From NCBI GenBank assembly GCA_963585895.1, contig OY757934.1, forward strand, positions 32,988,712-33,052,711: a stretch of 64,000 nucleotides of DNA, given 5' to 3'. Numbering within the stretch: the stretch's first letter is position 1; each line of letters begins with the position of its first letter. Shown piece by piece: positions 1 to 10,976 of this stretch. This DNA comes from Sepioteuthis lessoniana (lineage: Eukaryota > Mollusca > Cephalopoda > Myopsida > Loliginidae). A program made the translations under genes and the position numbers. The notes under the pieces are model-generated. The model was not told the DNA's origin and made no database searches. It was given only the letters and a program-made list of their open reading frames with translations.

Positions 1-270
1 TAAAGATTTTTTATATTGATTGAATGAATAAGAATTTGAAATGAGGAACGCTAGTGATGCTTATCTAATAATTTTGTCTGTAAAAAATGATAATGATGAT
101 AACGAAAACAATGAATATAATAACAACTGGCTGATAATCTGAGTAATTTCTAAATAAAGAAAAAAGAAAATAAAAATATTCATCGACAAAGAAAGCTGCG
201 TTAATTTAAAATCAAAAGGATTATCACAATATTAGTATATGTACCGCCGAATAGGATTATCACAATACAT
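1..270. other. AT-rich stretch, nothing recognised
   Basis: No open frame, repeat family or structured RNA can be supported. A short phrase containing ggattatcacaata occurs twice (near 220 and 254), just before the SINE that follows. Confidence 0.5.
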
Positions 271-526
271 ATAAAGTAAAAAGTAAAGTTGGCGATCGTA
301 GTCGAGGGCGACCAGAAGGCTCCCTTTTCAATAGCTACTATCCAAAGTGTAGGGGAAGGCGTTACTCCTTTCCCTGGATTGCTCCACTTTACCCTCGATT
401 CGTACCTTATATTGCTGAGTGTTATGCAAGAGAGCTATCAAGTACCATTTTTAAAGTCTTTGGTATGATGCGACCAGGGATTGAACCCAGGTCTTCCGGA
501 TCATTAGCGAACACTCTACCCATTGT
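271..526 (-). mobile_element. tRNA-derived SINE, family A, copy 1
   Basis: On the minus strand this begins with a tRNA-like head containing a B-box-like ggttcaatccc and ends in a tail reading gccaactttactttttact. It aligns along its whole length with the plus-strand copy at 23371-23627. The shared parts are the head, the central 'gaaaagggagcc' block and the tail. It is a transcript-derived SINE, not a working tRNA gene. The copy is diverged. Confidence 0.75.
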
Positions 527-861
527 TGCTTGAAACAGCGTAAATGATGAAAAAATGAATAAAACAAGTTAAAATAAAACTGACAAATTAGGATCCACAG
601 AAATACTCAATAAAGAAACCGAAGGAAAATAAAAGAAATTGCTGGCAAAATGACTTGGACATAATTTAAAAGAGGAAATCCGAAATAAGAGAAACACAAT
701 CCCTCTGTATAGCAATCAAGAACAAGTACATAAGGCAAAACTTAACAATAATGAAATAGAAGAGAAACTAGATATATTTATGTTCTAGCGAATCACATTG
801 TAAAATTATATAAGAATGGTTGTGCCACTAGTCACTTTAACCAGAGTAAGATATGATAGTC
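527..861. other. Unassigned AT-rich spacer
   Basis: A-rich sequence between the SINE and the 3' end of the LINE. No gene or repeat is recognised. Confidence 0.4.
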
Positions 862-1028
862 TCATCATCATGTCGCCCCACCAGCGCAGATCTCCCTGAC
901 CTTCTCTCGCCATCCATCACTTCCGGTAGGTTCTTCAAGGCTATATCCTGTATCGGCACAGAGCTGTTGTATGTAGGTACTAGCTGGTCGCTCGTCTTGC
1001 CTTTGCTCATCCATGTGAAGGGGTCCAC
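837..1028 (-). pseudogene. RTE LINE C-terminal tail
   Basis: The end of the LINE protein includes a 'LPEVMDGERRSGRS' segment, characteristic of the extreme C-terminus of this RTE group (an L-P-E-x-M-D-D block shortly before the stop). The matching DNA also occurs in the fragment at 30325-30776. The microsatellite tail of the element lies inside the end of this frame, so the last residues are not element protein. Confidence 0.6.
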
Positions 1029-1511
1029 AGGAGTAAGTCACTTATGAGTTCGTCCCCACTTCTCCAGCAGTGTCCCGCATATCTGGTTCGTCTGAGATAG
1101 TTATCGTGACGGGTGGTAAGTGGCTGTACAGCTGCTGCTTTGTGGGGAGATGCCTCCAGGACTTGTTCAATATTGCTCTCAGAATTCTTGTGTCGTTGCC
1201 GTCAAGCTTTTTTAACGTTTAGTTAGCACCCATGTAGTGATTTCATACAGCAGTATTGATACGACCACTGCTTGGAAGAAACTGCGTTTTATTTTATCGG
1301 TCAGGTCAGACTTCCATATGACCTATAGACTACCAATATCTATCCATGCCTTTGCTGGTCGCGTGTTGATGTCTGTCTTGGTTGATGAGACACTGCATCC
1401 TAGGTAGGTGAACTTATCTACTAGTTTCAGAGACCTCTTTGAGTAAAACACATGTATTCGGTCTTGTGTGCGTTGACATGGAGGCCGATGCTTGCAGCTG
1501 CTCGTTCAAGA

Positions 1512-1805
1512 CTATGTAGCAGGGTTTCGGCTTGGGCAGGTGTATTTTTCCAGAAGCGCTATGTCATCAGCGTGGTCTGCGTCTATAATTGTTTGTGTGG
1601 GGTATCTTCTGCTTCTTTCCTTTGTCAGCTTTAAACCATTGTCTTTCATTTTATCAATAGACGTTCTAAGCACGTAGTCTAAACAGATGATAAGGAGGTA
1701 TGGGGCTAATGTGTCTCCTTGCAGCACACCTGCTTCAATATCGAAGTAGTCTGTGTCTCCATCCGGGGAATAAACTTTCACTTTTGTGTTTCTATATAGC
1801 ATCAT
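1512..1805 (-). pseudogene. RTE LINE reverse transcriptase, palm motifs
   Basis: The 97-residue frame carries GVLQGDTLAP at residues 26-35 (RT motif B) and HADD at 78-81 (the catalytic YxDD-type motif C, both aspartates kept). In active elements this enzyme copies element RNA at the nicked target. The catalytic core is well preserved although neighbouring parts are in other frames. The homologous segment at 43.9-44.3 kb carries the same downstream TSIDxxKxxGxxLxKxRSRRYP pattern, showing a shared subfamily. Confidence 0.8.
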
Positions 1806-2467
1806 TAAGGCTGCAACGGTTTCTTTAGGTAGGCCGCAATAAATTTAAAAAAAAAATTAATTCTCAGATTAGGCCGTAGGAGTATAGTATTTGCTCCATT
1901 TTCCCTCTGTGTATGGAGTTAAAGGCCTGGGCGAAGTCGACAGATGATATTATTGCCTCTAGGGTTTTTGCACGTACACCTTCGAGAATTCGACAGTTAG
2001 TCAAAATTTGTGACATCGTGGATCTATTTCTCCGAAAGCCATTTTGGTTCTTCGTACGTATGTTCTCAATTTTGGGTTCTATGCGGTTACGTAGTAGAGC
2101 ATTGTAGATCTTGGCCGCAATGAATGTAAGGGTTATACCTCAGTAGTTCTTAGCTAATCCGAGATCGCCCTTCTTAGGAAAGGGGAGGATGCATCCTCTT
2201 GTCCATCTGTCTATTGCGTTTTGATTATATACGGCATTACAGTGTCGGAGCAGTATGTCGTCGAATTCCCTGGTCCTCCATACTTCTGGGAGTATTTCAT
2301 TGAGCCATGCTGCTATTCTATTTTCAATTTTTCTTAATACTGAGTCAGGTTCTTCTTGCGTAAACTGTCCTAGTTTGATGTTTAATTGTAAACTAATAAT
2401 TCTCGTGATTGGATCATGTGTAACTTTCGGAGGGTTTCCGAGTGAAATGTTTCCATAGTTGTGTTCG

Positions 2468-2716
2468 TTATTGTTGGCTGGTAGCTTTCAGTTTAGCTTT
2501 CGCAATGCTCTTCCTTCTGCTTACTTCATTTACCGTTTGCCATGCTATCCTAGATTGTCTATCTTCAACCGAGTCTCTTGTCTTATCGATCTGATTTTGT
2601 ATGTATTCTGTTTGTTCTTTTAGGTATATGTTAGCTAATTCATTTTGTGCTTTTTTAAGTTTCAAGGCATTGGTGTTGGTCGGGTTCTTCCTATTGCATT
2701 TGGAAGCAGTTTTCAC
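2468..2716 (-). pseudogene. RTE LINE linker between endonuclease and RT
   Basis: The 82-residue, Lys/Gln/Asn-rich helical segment contains IAWQTVNEVSRRK, a pattern common in the region between the endonuclease and reverse transcriptase of RTE proteins. Its position is as expected for the element. It has no catalytic residues, and its assignment rests on context and on the W-x-x-V-N-E pattern. Confidence 0.6.
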
Positions 2717-3138
2717 GTCTGTGCGCTTTTTTCTAACCGCTAATGTCTCCCATGAGACTCTAGGTTTAGCTCTTTGTTTAGTTGGTATGCATTCTGCAGC
2801 TGCTTCTAAGTGGACATTGACGAAATTCTCATATTCATCATTCGGAGTACGTGTTTCTGTCTTCTCCTGTAGTGCATCGAATTTGTTTCTTAGTACGAAC
2901 GCATATTTATCTTTAATATCCCTGTTATTAAGCAGAGACCAGTCATAGTGTACAGTGGTTGTTGTTCGGGTCGTGTTCTTTCATAGGATCAGTCATATTT
3001 TTGCCGTGATAATTCGGTGATCGGAGGACACACCCTCGAAAGAGGAATATACCTCGCAATTAATGCGCTATTATTCCATTTCTTATTTACAAAGAGGTAG
3101 TATATCTGTGCTTTAATATTATTTGCGTAGGTGTAGGT

Positions 3139-3450
3139 CTATAGTTTTCCCTCCCTTTTCTGAAATGTTGTATTGAGACATGTTAATCTATTTCCTAGCA
3201 TGAAATCTGTTAGATGTTGCCCATTTCTGTTTGACGAGTTGTGTATGCTGAATTTGTGGTTTACGTTCTTACCAATTTGGGCATTTATATCTCTACCAAT
3301 GACGAGAACGTTGTGTTTCGGGATGCTACGTACAGGGGATGATAACTCATTATAGAAAACGATGAGGTCAGTTTCTTTACTAACATTGGTAGAGCTGTAG
3401 CAGGAGATGATTGTTGCCCTGGGGTTGCCATCAAAAGTAGCTACCATCAT
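3139..3450 (-). pseudogene. RTE LINE endonuclease, central part
   Basis: The 103-residue frame continues the endonuclease. It contains ISCYSST, then VIGRDINAQIG, which corresponds to the GDxNA catalytic motif of the family. Next comes N-RNGQHLTDF, a strand typical of RTE endonucleases. In most relatives the motif reads GDxNA; here it reads GRDINA, so one residue is inserted or altered. The piece follows 3570-3932 in element order and is separated from it by a frame change. Confidence 0.7.
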
Positions 3451-3569
3451 CCTAAGTTGTTTTTCTCTATGCTATTTGGTGATTTTAGGGCCCGTGGTCC
3501 TATAAGCATACCTACACCTCCTATCGTGGCATTGATAGAGTTTTTCCATACAGATGCAGTAGCTAGCAT

Positions 3570-3932
3570 TCACTCATTGCCAGTATCGTGATATTTAATA
3601 TCCTCGCTACGAGTGTACCTGTGTTCTTGTATGCATATTATGTCTATGTTATGATCTATTGTCGATGCAGTCAGCTCCGGTAGTTGTCCTATTCTATTTA
3701 AGGTTCTAACGTTGAATGTCACTGTTTGTATTCTGCGTTTGCATTTTAGTAATTTTTGTTTTAGTTTGAGCTCTGTAGCTGATTTTTCGAACACTAAGGC
3801 CAAGGCTCTAACCTCAGCTGGATACACCCCTTTTTTACTCGTGCGAAGAGCGATGCGGTTTGGACAGGTGGTTGGAGTGTGGGTCATGGTAATCTTTCGA
3901 TGTCTGTTTTTATTCTCATCTATAGAAGCCAC
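3570..3932 (-). pseudogene. RTE LINE endonuclease, N-terminal part
   Basis: The 120-residue open frame has a basic leader and then the start of an exonuclease-endonuclease-phosphatase fold. Residues 74-78 read NVRTL, a typical first strand of the fold. Residues 101-105 read IQEHR, where E103 corresponds to the metal-binding catalytic glutamate. In intact RTE elements this domain nicks the target DNA to prime reverse transcription. The frame ends before the rest of the domain, which is found in a different frame at 3139-3450. It is similar in type to the proteins often annotated as 'craniofacial development protein 2-like'. Confidence 0.75.
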
Positions 3933-4090
3933 TCTTATAGATGAGCTGCAGTAGTTCCCCGATCGAACTATTTGATCCTGGTCGTTGAACCGTAGGATTC
4001 ATACGCCCAGGGTCTGTTTAGGCATTGCGTTGAACCGTCAGTTAGTTTATCCGCTCGCCTTTACGTCCACCATGCTGTTTCCCATGGCTT

Positions 4091-4689
4091 TCGAAAAAAA
4101 CAATCCCCCCTCTTACTTACCCCTTCTGTCAATATTAAGTTTTAACTTAATTAAAGTCCACTATTACTTTCTTTTTAAATTTCATCAGAGTCCTTATTTA
4201 TGGTTCTTTACATCCTTATAGACATTCTATTTTACGCTAACTTAGGTTTTCAGTTTCTAATAAAGTCCAATTGTATTAGCTTCTCTTGACCAGGTTCAAC
4301 TGTTACTTGGAATTACAGTAATTGCCTTTGCATTTAAAGCACAGGTAGTATACAGTAATTATTTTACAAAAAAAAAAAAACAAACTCGACAATTAAACGT
4401 TTTCAAGTATTGCTAGCACTAATGTTAATTGAGACTTAAATTATTTGAAGTATTCTCATTCAACTCTAACAATTCTATTCAAAGTAAATTCTTTACTCAC
4501 AGATTTTGCTTAAGCACATGGTTTGTCATGTTTTGTTTTTTTTTTTTTTTTGTATAAAAAATAAAATCATTCATGCATTTTTAAATGACAAAATAGTAAA
4601 AGAAAATAAATTACCAACCATTATTTGAACTCTGCCCGACATGGAATGAATTTACTTAGCATTTTCGAAGTCGATTTGCTATTATTATT
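4091..4689. other. AT-rich spacer with homopolymer runs
   Basis: Contains a poly-A run near 4369 and a poly-T run near 4537. No coding or repeat family is recognised, although part may be 5' UTR of the adjoining LINE. Confidence 0.4.
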
Positions 4690-5705
4690 TCGACTGGTCA
4701 TTACCGACCAGTCAGAGATGCTCTGACCCGCAGACAGAGACCTCTTATGGTCCTAAAAAGGACCTTTGTGCATACCTATGTAGGTGGAAGAAAGGCAGGT
4801 CTACCACGAGAAGTGGGACCAACGCCGGAAGTTAAGGTGAATGCAACCGCACAAAATGCGGGATTCCTCCTTAATGAGCTTCGCCAGGAGCGCGCTGTAT
4901 TTATCCTACGTCCCACCAACGTACGAATATGTCACAAGGCCGTTTTTAAGGTGGGTCCTGTCGCAGGGCCGAAGCCCAACGCGATAGGCAGTTCCAAAAA
5001 TGCCTCGGACCCCGTCGGCATTCCCCTTTTCGGGGCGCCTCAGGCGCCGGGCGATAAACCCAACCCCTCCGAAGAGAGTTAAAGCCTGGGAGGACGGCCC
5101 CCTGAGGCCAGAGGTGATGTATCCAGTGGTGGAACACACCCGACCGAACCGTGCAGCACGCAATCACAGCCGGTCGAGAGCGCCCCACCACAGGACACAA
5201 AAGAACGCTCGCCAGGAGCGCGCCGAGTATTTGTCGCTGCCTCCCACCAGACACGACTTGACACAAGGTCAAAAGCCCGAAGGCCGATTAAAGTGGGGAT
5301 AAAGGGGAGGGGAAGGTCGGGAAGGAGCCGAGACTCGAACCCTGCTTGTCTGTGCTGCTCATCGGCTCACTTAGTGCAATGTGAGCCTGATGAGGCAAGC
5401 AGTTTCACGAACCCAAATGTGGGTCCGGGCACGTATGCCAGTTTGCGGCTTAAACTAGACGCATTGTCTAGTGCCGTCCAAGGGGGACAAAGGAGACAAA
5501 AATGCAGCTCGCCCACCCGAAGGTAGCCTAGTCGAAACTATGTGCCTAATTAAAGGCCCCAAGTCTGCCATTGTTCCTTTTCCAGGGCCACGCTCCGGAC
5601 CGAAGTCCAGAACAGGCCCCAGGGCGCTCGCCGGGTGACGGGCGTTGAAAAGGGCCTGTTGATATCACGAAAGGGCTGTGACACACAGCTCAGCCGCGTG
5701 AATAA
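4690..5705. repeat. GC-rich interspersed repeat, family I, copy 1
   Basis: This kilobase is conspicuously GC- and CpG-rich compared with the rest of the window. A block around 4880-5110 matches 44765-44940, with shared phrases such as ccccgtcggcattc and ggcgcctcaggc. A gccaggagcgcgc/tcccacca block occurs twice internally (about 4878-4917 and 5210-5249), implying an internal duplication. The minus strand holds a B-box-like ggttcgagtct near 5333-5343. Open frames here reflect high GC and look unlike protein. Its class (SINE composite, LINE 5' UTR or other) is unresolved. Confidence 0.6.
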
Positions 5706-6038
5706 GGAATTCCCCATAAAAAATGAGTGTAGCCATAAAGTGTTTTTCTAACCTGCTATAGGCTGGCGACGACTATTAGTTCCAGGCTTATCTAGTTATT
5801 TTTGGCCGAGGTGCTTTGTAAATGTTATTAATTTTAATTCATCCTTTTCTTTAGCTATAACGAGGTGTCAAGGTCGTTAGAAAGAAAAAGGGCTTAGTCA
5901 GTTCCGGTCGTACCCGGATATAATTGTCCTACAGCGGGCGTGTAACTTGATATGTTTATGTTTATCGGCCGGTCGCGGCAACTGAACTGGTTCCAAGACC
6001 AATGTATCAAACCCTGAAGAATTGAAGTCGCCTTGAGT
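5706..6038. other. Unassigned spacer
   Basis: Moderate GC, no recognisable gene. A phrase near 5750-5780 (taacctgctataggctggcg) resembles 46645-46670, so it may belong to an unknown repeat. Confidence 0.35.
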
Positions 6039-6044
6039 CAGCTT

Positions 6045-6613
6045 TGTGGAGGGAGTATGTAATTTGGTTATTTCAGTAGATTGCTCTCTAAATTATTCCC
6101 ACCACAAAAACAAGACACAAGCTTACACACAAACGAAGACACAGACGAACACAAGCCACTAAGCCAGTAGCCGATACTATGTCCAACCAATTCCTTTCCT
6201 TCCTCAACTAAAGTTCATGACCTCTTTTTAAATGGCCAAGAATTATATTCAAAAGAAAAACCCGACAAACTTCTTTCATCCACGAGACACGATGTCGCCA
6301 CAATCATAAAACCAGCTATAAACTTAATGTAAGTAAGAACGACTTATTTACGGACTCTGATAGCATGAACATACACACATCTTTCAACAAATTTATTCTC
6401 TTCTTCAAACTTTATTTTCCAAAAGGCCATTTACACATCATGTATTTTGTTTTTCATATTCTATTATATGCATATTAAATTGTTTGTTGTTTAATGTTCG
6501 TTGTGTTCTATTCCATTTCTTTTGCGCGATTGTAAAGTTTTGTGTTGTATTTGTGGTGGGAATAATTTAGAGAGCAATCTACTGAAATAACCAAATTACA
6601 TACTCCCTCCACA
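6045..6613. mobile_element. MITE-like element with perfect 64-bp TIRs
   Basis: Bases 6045-6108 and 6550-6613 are exact reverse complements of each other, with ends tgtggaggg/ccctccaca. The 441-bp interior has no transposase. The flanks hold a short direct repeat whose edges are ambiguous: GCTT outside the arms, or CAGCTTT if it overlaps the first bases of the arms. The perfect identity of the arms argues for a recent insertion. The DNA transposon superfamily cannot be named from the ends alone. Confidence 0.8.
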
Positions 6614-6821
6614 GCTTTAGTTTATGAAAACATTGATATTTAAAACAAGACAATAAATAACAAAATCATTCTCAGGAAATAGAAATAGAGTAATCAAATA
6701 TTCATGTAATATTTTGTGACTCGGTAGTGTCTGTGTGAATATGTGAGAGTTAGGGAGCTAGGCCCTCCCTAACTTCGCTCAGTCGTCCAGCTAAAACTGA
6801 AAGTAGAAAGCTTTTTATTCA

Positions 6822-6919
6822 GTTGTGTCACAGAGCCGTGAGAATGGCGCACCCAATGAGCCTCAAACTCTTTCGTAACAGTTTGCTTGTCTCGATTGCT
6901 AACCATTACACCACCCGTG
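6822..6919 (-). mobile_element. tRNA-like SINE head, family B, copy 1
   Basis: The minus strand reads as a degenerate tRNA-like unit (gtaatggttagcaa in the A-box position, gagtttgaggctcattgggtg in the B-box region). It matches 13886-13975. The stems are broken and no body follows, so it is a SINE fragment and not a tRNA gene. Confidence 0.55.
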
Positions 6920-7442
6920 AAAATATAGACTTACACTATTATAAAAGAGGTTTTGTTTTCGTTGCCAGCGCCGCCGCCAAGCAAGTTTCTCTTTCTTTTT
7001 TCCCCCTCTCTCACTATATCATTATATTTTGAATTCATTTCAAGTAAGTACTCGTTCGGTTATTATCCATTTTCTTTTCACTCAGGGTAATACTTTAGCC
7101 TGATTGATTTATTATTATCTTTCTGTTTATCTTATATCTATGAGAAAGCACAGAGTTACAAACAAAAAAAAAACAAAAAAACAAAAACAAGATGAGAAAA
7201 GAATAAACTCATGGATTACATACAAAGTTTATCTCACTTTTAAGGTAAGTATTTCTGTCTTGATTGTTTCTTTTAAATTTTTATTTTTTTTTTTGAGGGA
7301 CGAATTTTATTGATCAATGGATACAATGCAAAAATCTCTGCTATTAGTTAATATTCTTTGATTTCGTAATAACGTTCAAGTTAACTCCTTTGTCAAAAAG
7401 AAAATTGATTCGTATCAACAATAGCACAAAAATTCAGAAAGT
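6920..7442. other. Unassigned AT-rich spacer
   Basis: A/T-rich sequence with poly-A and poly-T stretches. No gene is supported. Confidence 0.4.
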
Positions 7443-7494
7443 GTAGTAGTAGTGGTAGTAGTGATAATAGCAGCAGCAGTAGTAGTAGTAGTAA
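7443..7494. repeat. Imperfect (AGT/AGC)n trinucleotide repeat
   Basis: Interrupted run of agt and agc triplets. Confidence 0.9.
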
Positions 7495-7725
7495 CACTAA
7501 AAACCAGACGGCTGGGTGATATTTTAACAATAATCAAGGCTCTAAAAAGAGCTTCGATTTAAAATCTTTTCTTTCTTTTTTTTTTTTTTTTAGAGTTTTA
7601 ATTGTGAAGTTTGAAAAACTATTTTATTTGTTCTATGGTTTTATTGAAAGTCAATAAAAACCAGTGTTTTATTTGTTCTTATTAGATGTATTTTTACTGA
7701 TAATTTTCTTCTATCTTTGGATTAT

Positions 7726-7787
7726 ACACACATACACACATACACACACACACATATGTGTGTGTGCGTGTCTGTATGTGTGTCTTT
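7726..7787. repeat. (CA)n-(TG)n self-complementary microsatellite
   Basis: A CA run switches directly to a TG run around a central catatg, giving a palindromic alternating purine-pyrimidine tract. Confidence 0.85.
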
Positions 7788-8346
7788 AAAGACAATTGGT
7801 TATTCTGTACACAACTTGGCAGGTAATGCCAACAAATATATACCAAGCTAACAAATTTGGTTGCAGATTAAGTTGCGACTGAAAGGCTGGTAACAGTTGA
7901 AGAGAGATGTTGGAAAAATACTAGCAAATAGATCGTTAGGCTCTTTTTTTTTTTTTAATCTAATGTACGTTTTTGAAAAAAGTTATACTTTTTCTTCAAA
8001 GCGCCACTAATCTCAAATGAATTTGTCTTTTTTGTTTGTTTTTATTCATTTTTTTATAAAATCAGATAATTTTACATCTATTTATGCAATGAAAACTTGT
8101 GCATCCGTAGCAAAAATGTTACCTCATCGCTAAGAAAGAATAGATTTTGGGAAAGCAAACGGAGCTTGAGGAAAAAAAATTAAGATTGCTTTATAAGAAT
8201 TATCTTTTAATTTTTTTCCCCGACAAAATAATGTAAAACCCGAACAAAACCTTTTCTCATGCAAATAAATTGCATTTTTTTAAAAATGTATACTAGGCTA
8301 TTTTTATCTGTTTATTTTTTTAACTTGTAAGATTTAAGATCCCTTT
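7788..8346. other. Unassigned AT-rich spacer
   Basis: Several poly-T and poly-A runs. No coding or repeat family is recognised. Confidence 0.4.
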
Positions 8347-8730
8347 ACAAATTTTAACCGCCCAGTGGGATGGGGCTGTAGAATACACAGACTGGATCTC
8401 TACAGAGGGGTCAGACCTCCCCCACTCCACCCAACGAGTGTTCTGGATATGACATAAAACCATCTGATGGTTAGGCTCCAGTAATGCTGGAGCATTGGAG
8501 AAAGGAGAGTACCCCTTTAGTACCATTGCTCCCAGGTCAACTCTGGCCCGGAGGAGTAGCATCTGAAAGGGTCCTATCTATGGGTCAAATAGAACTGTTT
8601 GATCATTTAACTGTGAGTAAACAAATGACTGATGTTTAATTGAAGTGTTAGTGATTCATAGCAATACTTGGAATCATTTAACTGTGAATGAGCTTAGGCT
8701 CGTTTAAAAATGTTTTAAACAAAATGTGTT

Positions 8731-9889
8731 TATTTGATAGTTTGGGTTTATGGCATATCAACCTTTAGCGAGGGTTTTTATTACGTGTGGTTACGGGTGT
8801 TGTTATTTCCTCGCTAGGTTTCAAAGGTAAATAAATGAGAGAGAAGAACGAAGATACCGTAAGGTTTTTATATGAAGGTTTTTAATGGCAGCATGGAATA
8901 AAGGGTTTACGTTTATGCTGTGGGTCTCGAAGGAAGGAAGGAAGGAAGGAAGGAAATGAAGTTGTTATAGAGTTGAGAAGGCATTTTAGCAGCTAAATGC
9001 CTGAGTGAAAAGTGCTCGTTAGGTTAAGGCATTGTTGAATGTGTGAATGACGCATGGCCGCCATTGGTGTAGCAAAGGTCGTGTTTGCTGGTTAAGGAAA
9101 AGAATGATGTAGTCGCCCATGAATGCGTGGTCCTGGTCGTTTGGGGAGAGAAGCGTGAATGTCTCCAGAAAATGTTGTCCTGGGATGAAGTGGCTGGCTG
9201 TCGGAGCGGTATTTTGCATCGCAGTCGACATAGCCAAAGTTGAAGGCGACTTAGAGTTGTTCCTGTGTGAGGCGGATTGAATACATCTAATTCATATTCA
9301 ACTGGGTCTAAGGGAATAGACGCAAGGGGTCCATGAATTGGATGGCTTTCCTCATGGTAGTGTGATGCTGCTGCTAAGAAGAGAGCGGACAGTAATTACG
9401 TCTGCCCAGTTTTAAAGCTCTGAGGAAGAGAGTGTTTGGCGGGCTTTCTCCAATTTGGTGCTGCCCGGAAAAACGGTCCGGGATGAATAGGATAAGTCAT
9501 CCTGATTGGGTGAAAATATGCGTCGACCCTAACGGTCAAATAAATTAACGTGTCAAACAAAAATATTAAGTTTTTTCTGCTAAAAACCTTTGTAGGTTAT
9601 TCAATGCCAAATCTATTTTTATACAATAAACAGTTCTATTTCAAACAATTCAGTTTAGCATAAATACACAGTTTAGTTCTATTTGACCCATAGATAGGAC
9701 CCTATCGAGCCAGAGTGGACGTGGGAGCGATGGCAATGAAGGGGTACTTCGCATTCCCCAAAGCACTAGCATTACAGGAACCTCACTATCAGATTGTTTA
9801 GTGTCATATCCAGGACACTCGTTGAGGTGGGTCTTACCTCTCTACAGAGATACAGTTGGTGTATTCTACTGCCACAGCCGACTGGGTAA
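8731..9889 (-). mobile_element. Family E element 2, inserted in element 1
   Basis: A minus-strand family E copy with its 3' tail at 8741-8766 and 9592-9610 and its 5' end near 9886. The ten-base repeat aaaatgtgtt at 8721-8730 and 9890-9899 flanks it. This repeat belongs to the interrupted element 1, so it marks a genuine target duplication. Its tail is split by family F at 8767-9584. The body has only one or two of the internal repeat units. Confidence 0.85.
8767..9584 (+). mobile_element. Family F element, copy 1 (innermost insertion)
   Basis: 818 bp flanked by the seven-base repeat aaccttt (8760-8766 and 9585-9591), splitting the tail of family E element 2. It begins agcgagg and within 60 bases has the complementary cctcgct, giving a 5' hairpin. 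It ends ctgcta. Copies of similar length occur at 16764-17583 and 47455-48390. An AAGG microsatellite (8931-8957) lies inside. The minus strand has a 72-residue open frame with a FIPGQ...FMGDYII pattern, also open in the other two copies. The class is unresolved. Confidence 0.75.
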
Positions 9890-10076
9890 AAAATGTGTTG
9901 ACAAATCATATATATTTAATACATATATATATATATATAAAGAGGATTTGGTATTAAAGGACCTACAATGGTTGATATGCCATAAAGCCAAACCAAATCA
10001 AATCATATATATTAAATACATATGCACAAAGAGGATTTGGCGTTAAAAGGACCTTAATCAGACCAAACAAATTTTT

Positions 10077-10915
10077 ATGGAGAGATTTCTTGTTATTAAT
10101 TTTAGTAATCTTCTACTTTAGAGGCGCATAATTCCCTTTTCAGATGTTTATACATTCAATAGTTAGTACAATTTTAAATCTTCTTATGATTCCAAAGTAA
10201 AATCGTAAATCACCTTAGATGATCTTTTACATCACCTTAGAAAAATCGAAACGTCCAACACAAGCACATTAGTGCACATCCATTAATATTCTAACACACA
10301 CACACACACACACACACACACGTATATATACCAAAATTTTGCAATGCTGAATAAATACTGATGAAAGTTGGAATGCCAGAGGTGTCTCTTTACTAGTGAA
10401 GCGGTTACTTAACCCAGTGTTGCCAGGAGGGAAGATCTTGGCAGACGTTGCGAGTTTCGGTTCGTTGCGGTGTATGCATCCAACATTGCTCGCAAGCGCC
10501 GTAATTATTTAAAAAAAAATTATTTATTCATTTGTTTATGGCGGTTAGGGAATTTCCTTTTGGATTCAAAACGTCTAATGTTAATGGTGATTAAAATAAC
10601 CTTGTGTCAAATCTGACCTGGTGGGAGTTCGGATAAATATTTAATGTTAGTGAGTGATTAGAATATCATTCTTGATTCCAAGTTAGACCGTGGGAGGAAA
10701 GCTAGTGGGTTGGAAAAGAATTGCAGTTTGATTAATCCCATCGACTAACACAGTCTTTAACGAAACTGTGAACATTGGTGTAGGATTGCGTAAAGAGTTG
10801 AGTTATAATTCCGATCGGTACATTAGTTCCGTTAACGCACCAGATGGGCAGCATACTCGTTGGTCGATCCATGATATCTGCAAAGGTTTTTACCAATAAT
10901 TCAAGCCTGTGTGAA
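10077..10915. other. Unassigned spacer with (CA)n
   Basis: Holds a (CA)n run at 10291-10321. No gene or known repeat is recognised elsewhere. Confidence 0.4.
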
Positions 10916-10976
10916 GAGGAATTTCATAGCTATTTAGCAAATGGGGGATATTTGCTAAATAGCTATGAAATTCCTC
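10916..10976. repeat. Perfect 27-bp inverted repeat with 7-nt loop
   Basis: 10916-10942 and 10950-10976 are exact reverse complements separated by gggggat. It would form a long uninterrupted hairpin in RNA or a cruciform in DNA. It is not part of any repeat family seen here. Confidence 0.95.

Larger units (their letters stand above)
862..4090 (-). mobile_element. RTE-type LINE, broken, nearly full length
   Basis: The minus strand carries, in order, an apurinic-type endonuclease, a linker and a reverse transcriptase, the layout of RTE-clade non-LTR retrotransposons. The 3' end is a short ATG-type microsatellite (catcatcat on the plus strand near 862), as is usual for RTE. Protein pieces lie in different frames, so it is inactive. 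Three other copies of the same subfamily occur in the window: a 3' end at 30325-30776, and internal or 3' pieces at 38965-39250 and 43815-44752. The first 130 bases upstream of the endonuclease start are probably its 5' UTR. Confidence 0.85.
8356..10066 (+). mobile_element. Family E SINE-like element 1 (outer host of nest)
   Basis: The element starts with the family E 5' end (cccagt..gatggggctgtagaa) and runs to 8730. It resumes at 9890 and ends in two tandem copies of the shared 3' tail (near 9950 and 10035). The nine-base repeat acaaatttt at 8347-8355 and 10067-10075 is its target duplication. The middle 1159 bases are the inserted copy 2. The second tail unit is partial. Confidence 0.8.

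Noticed and set aside
4747-5526. Overlapping 60-111 codon frames in the GC-rich block
   Set aside because: Open on both strands because of high GC. The sequence is a dispersed repeat and translations show no protein signature.
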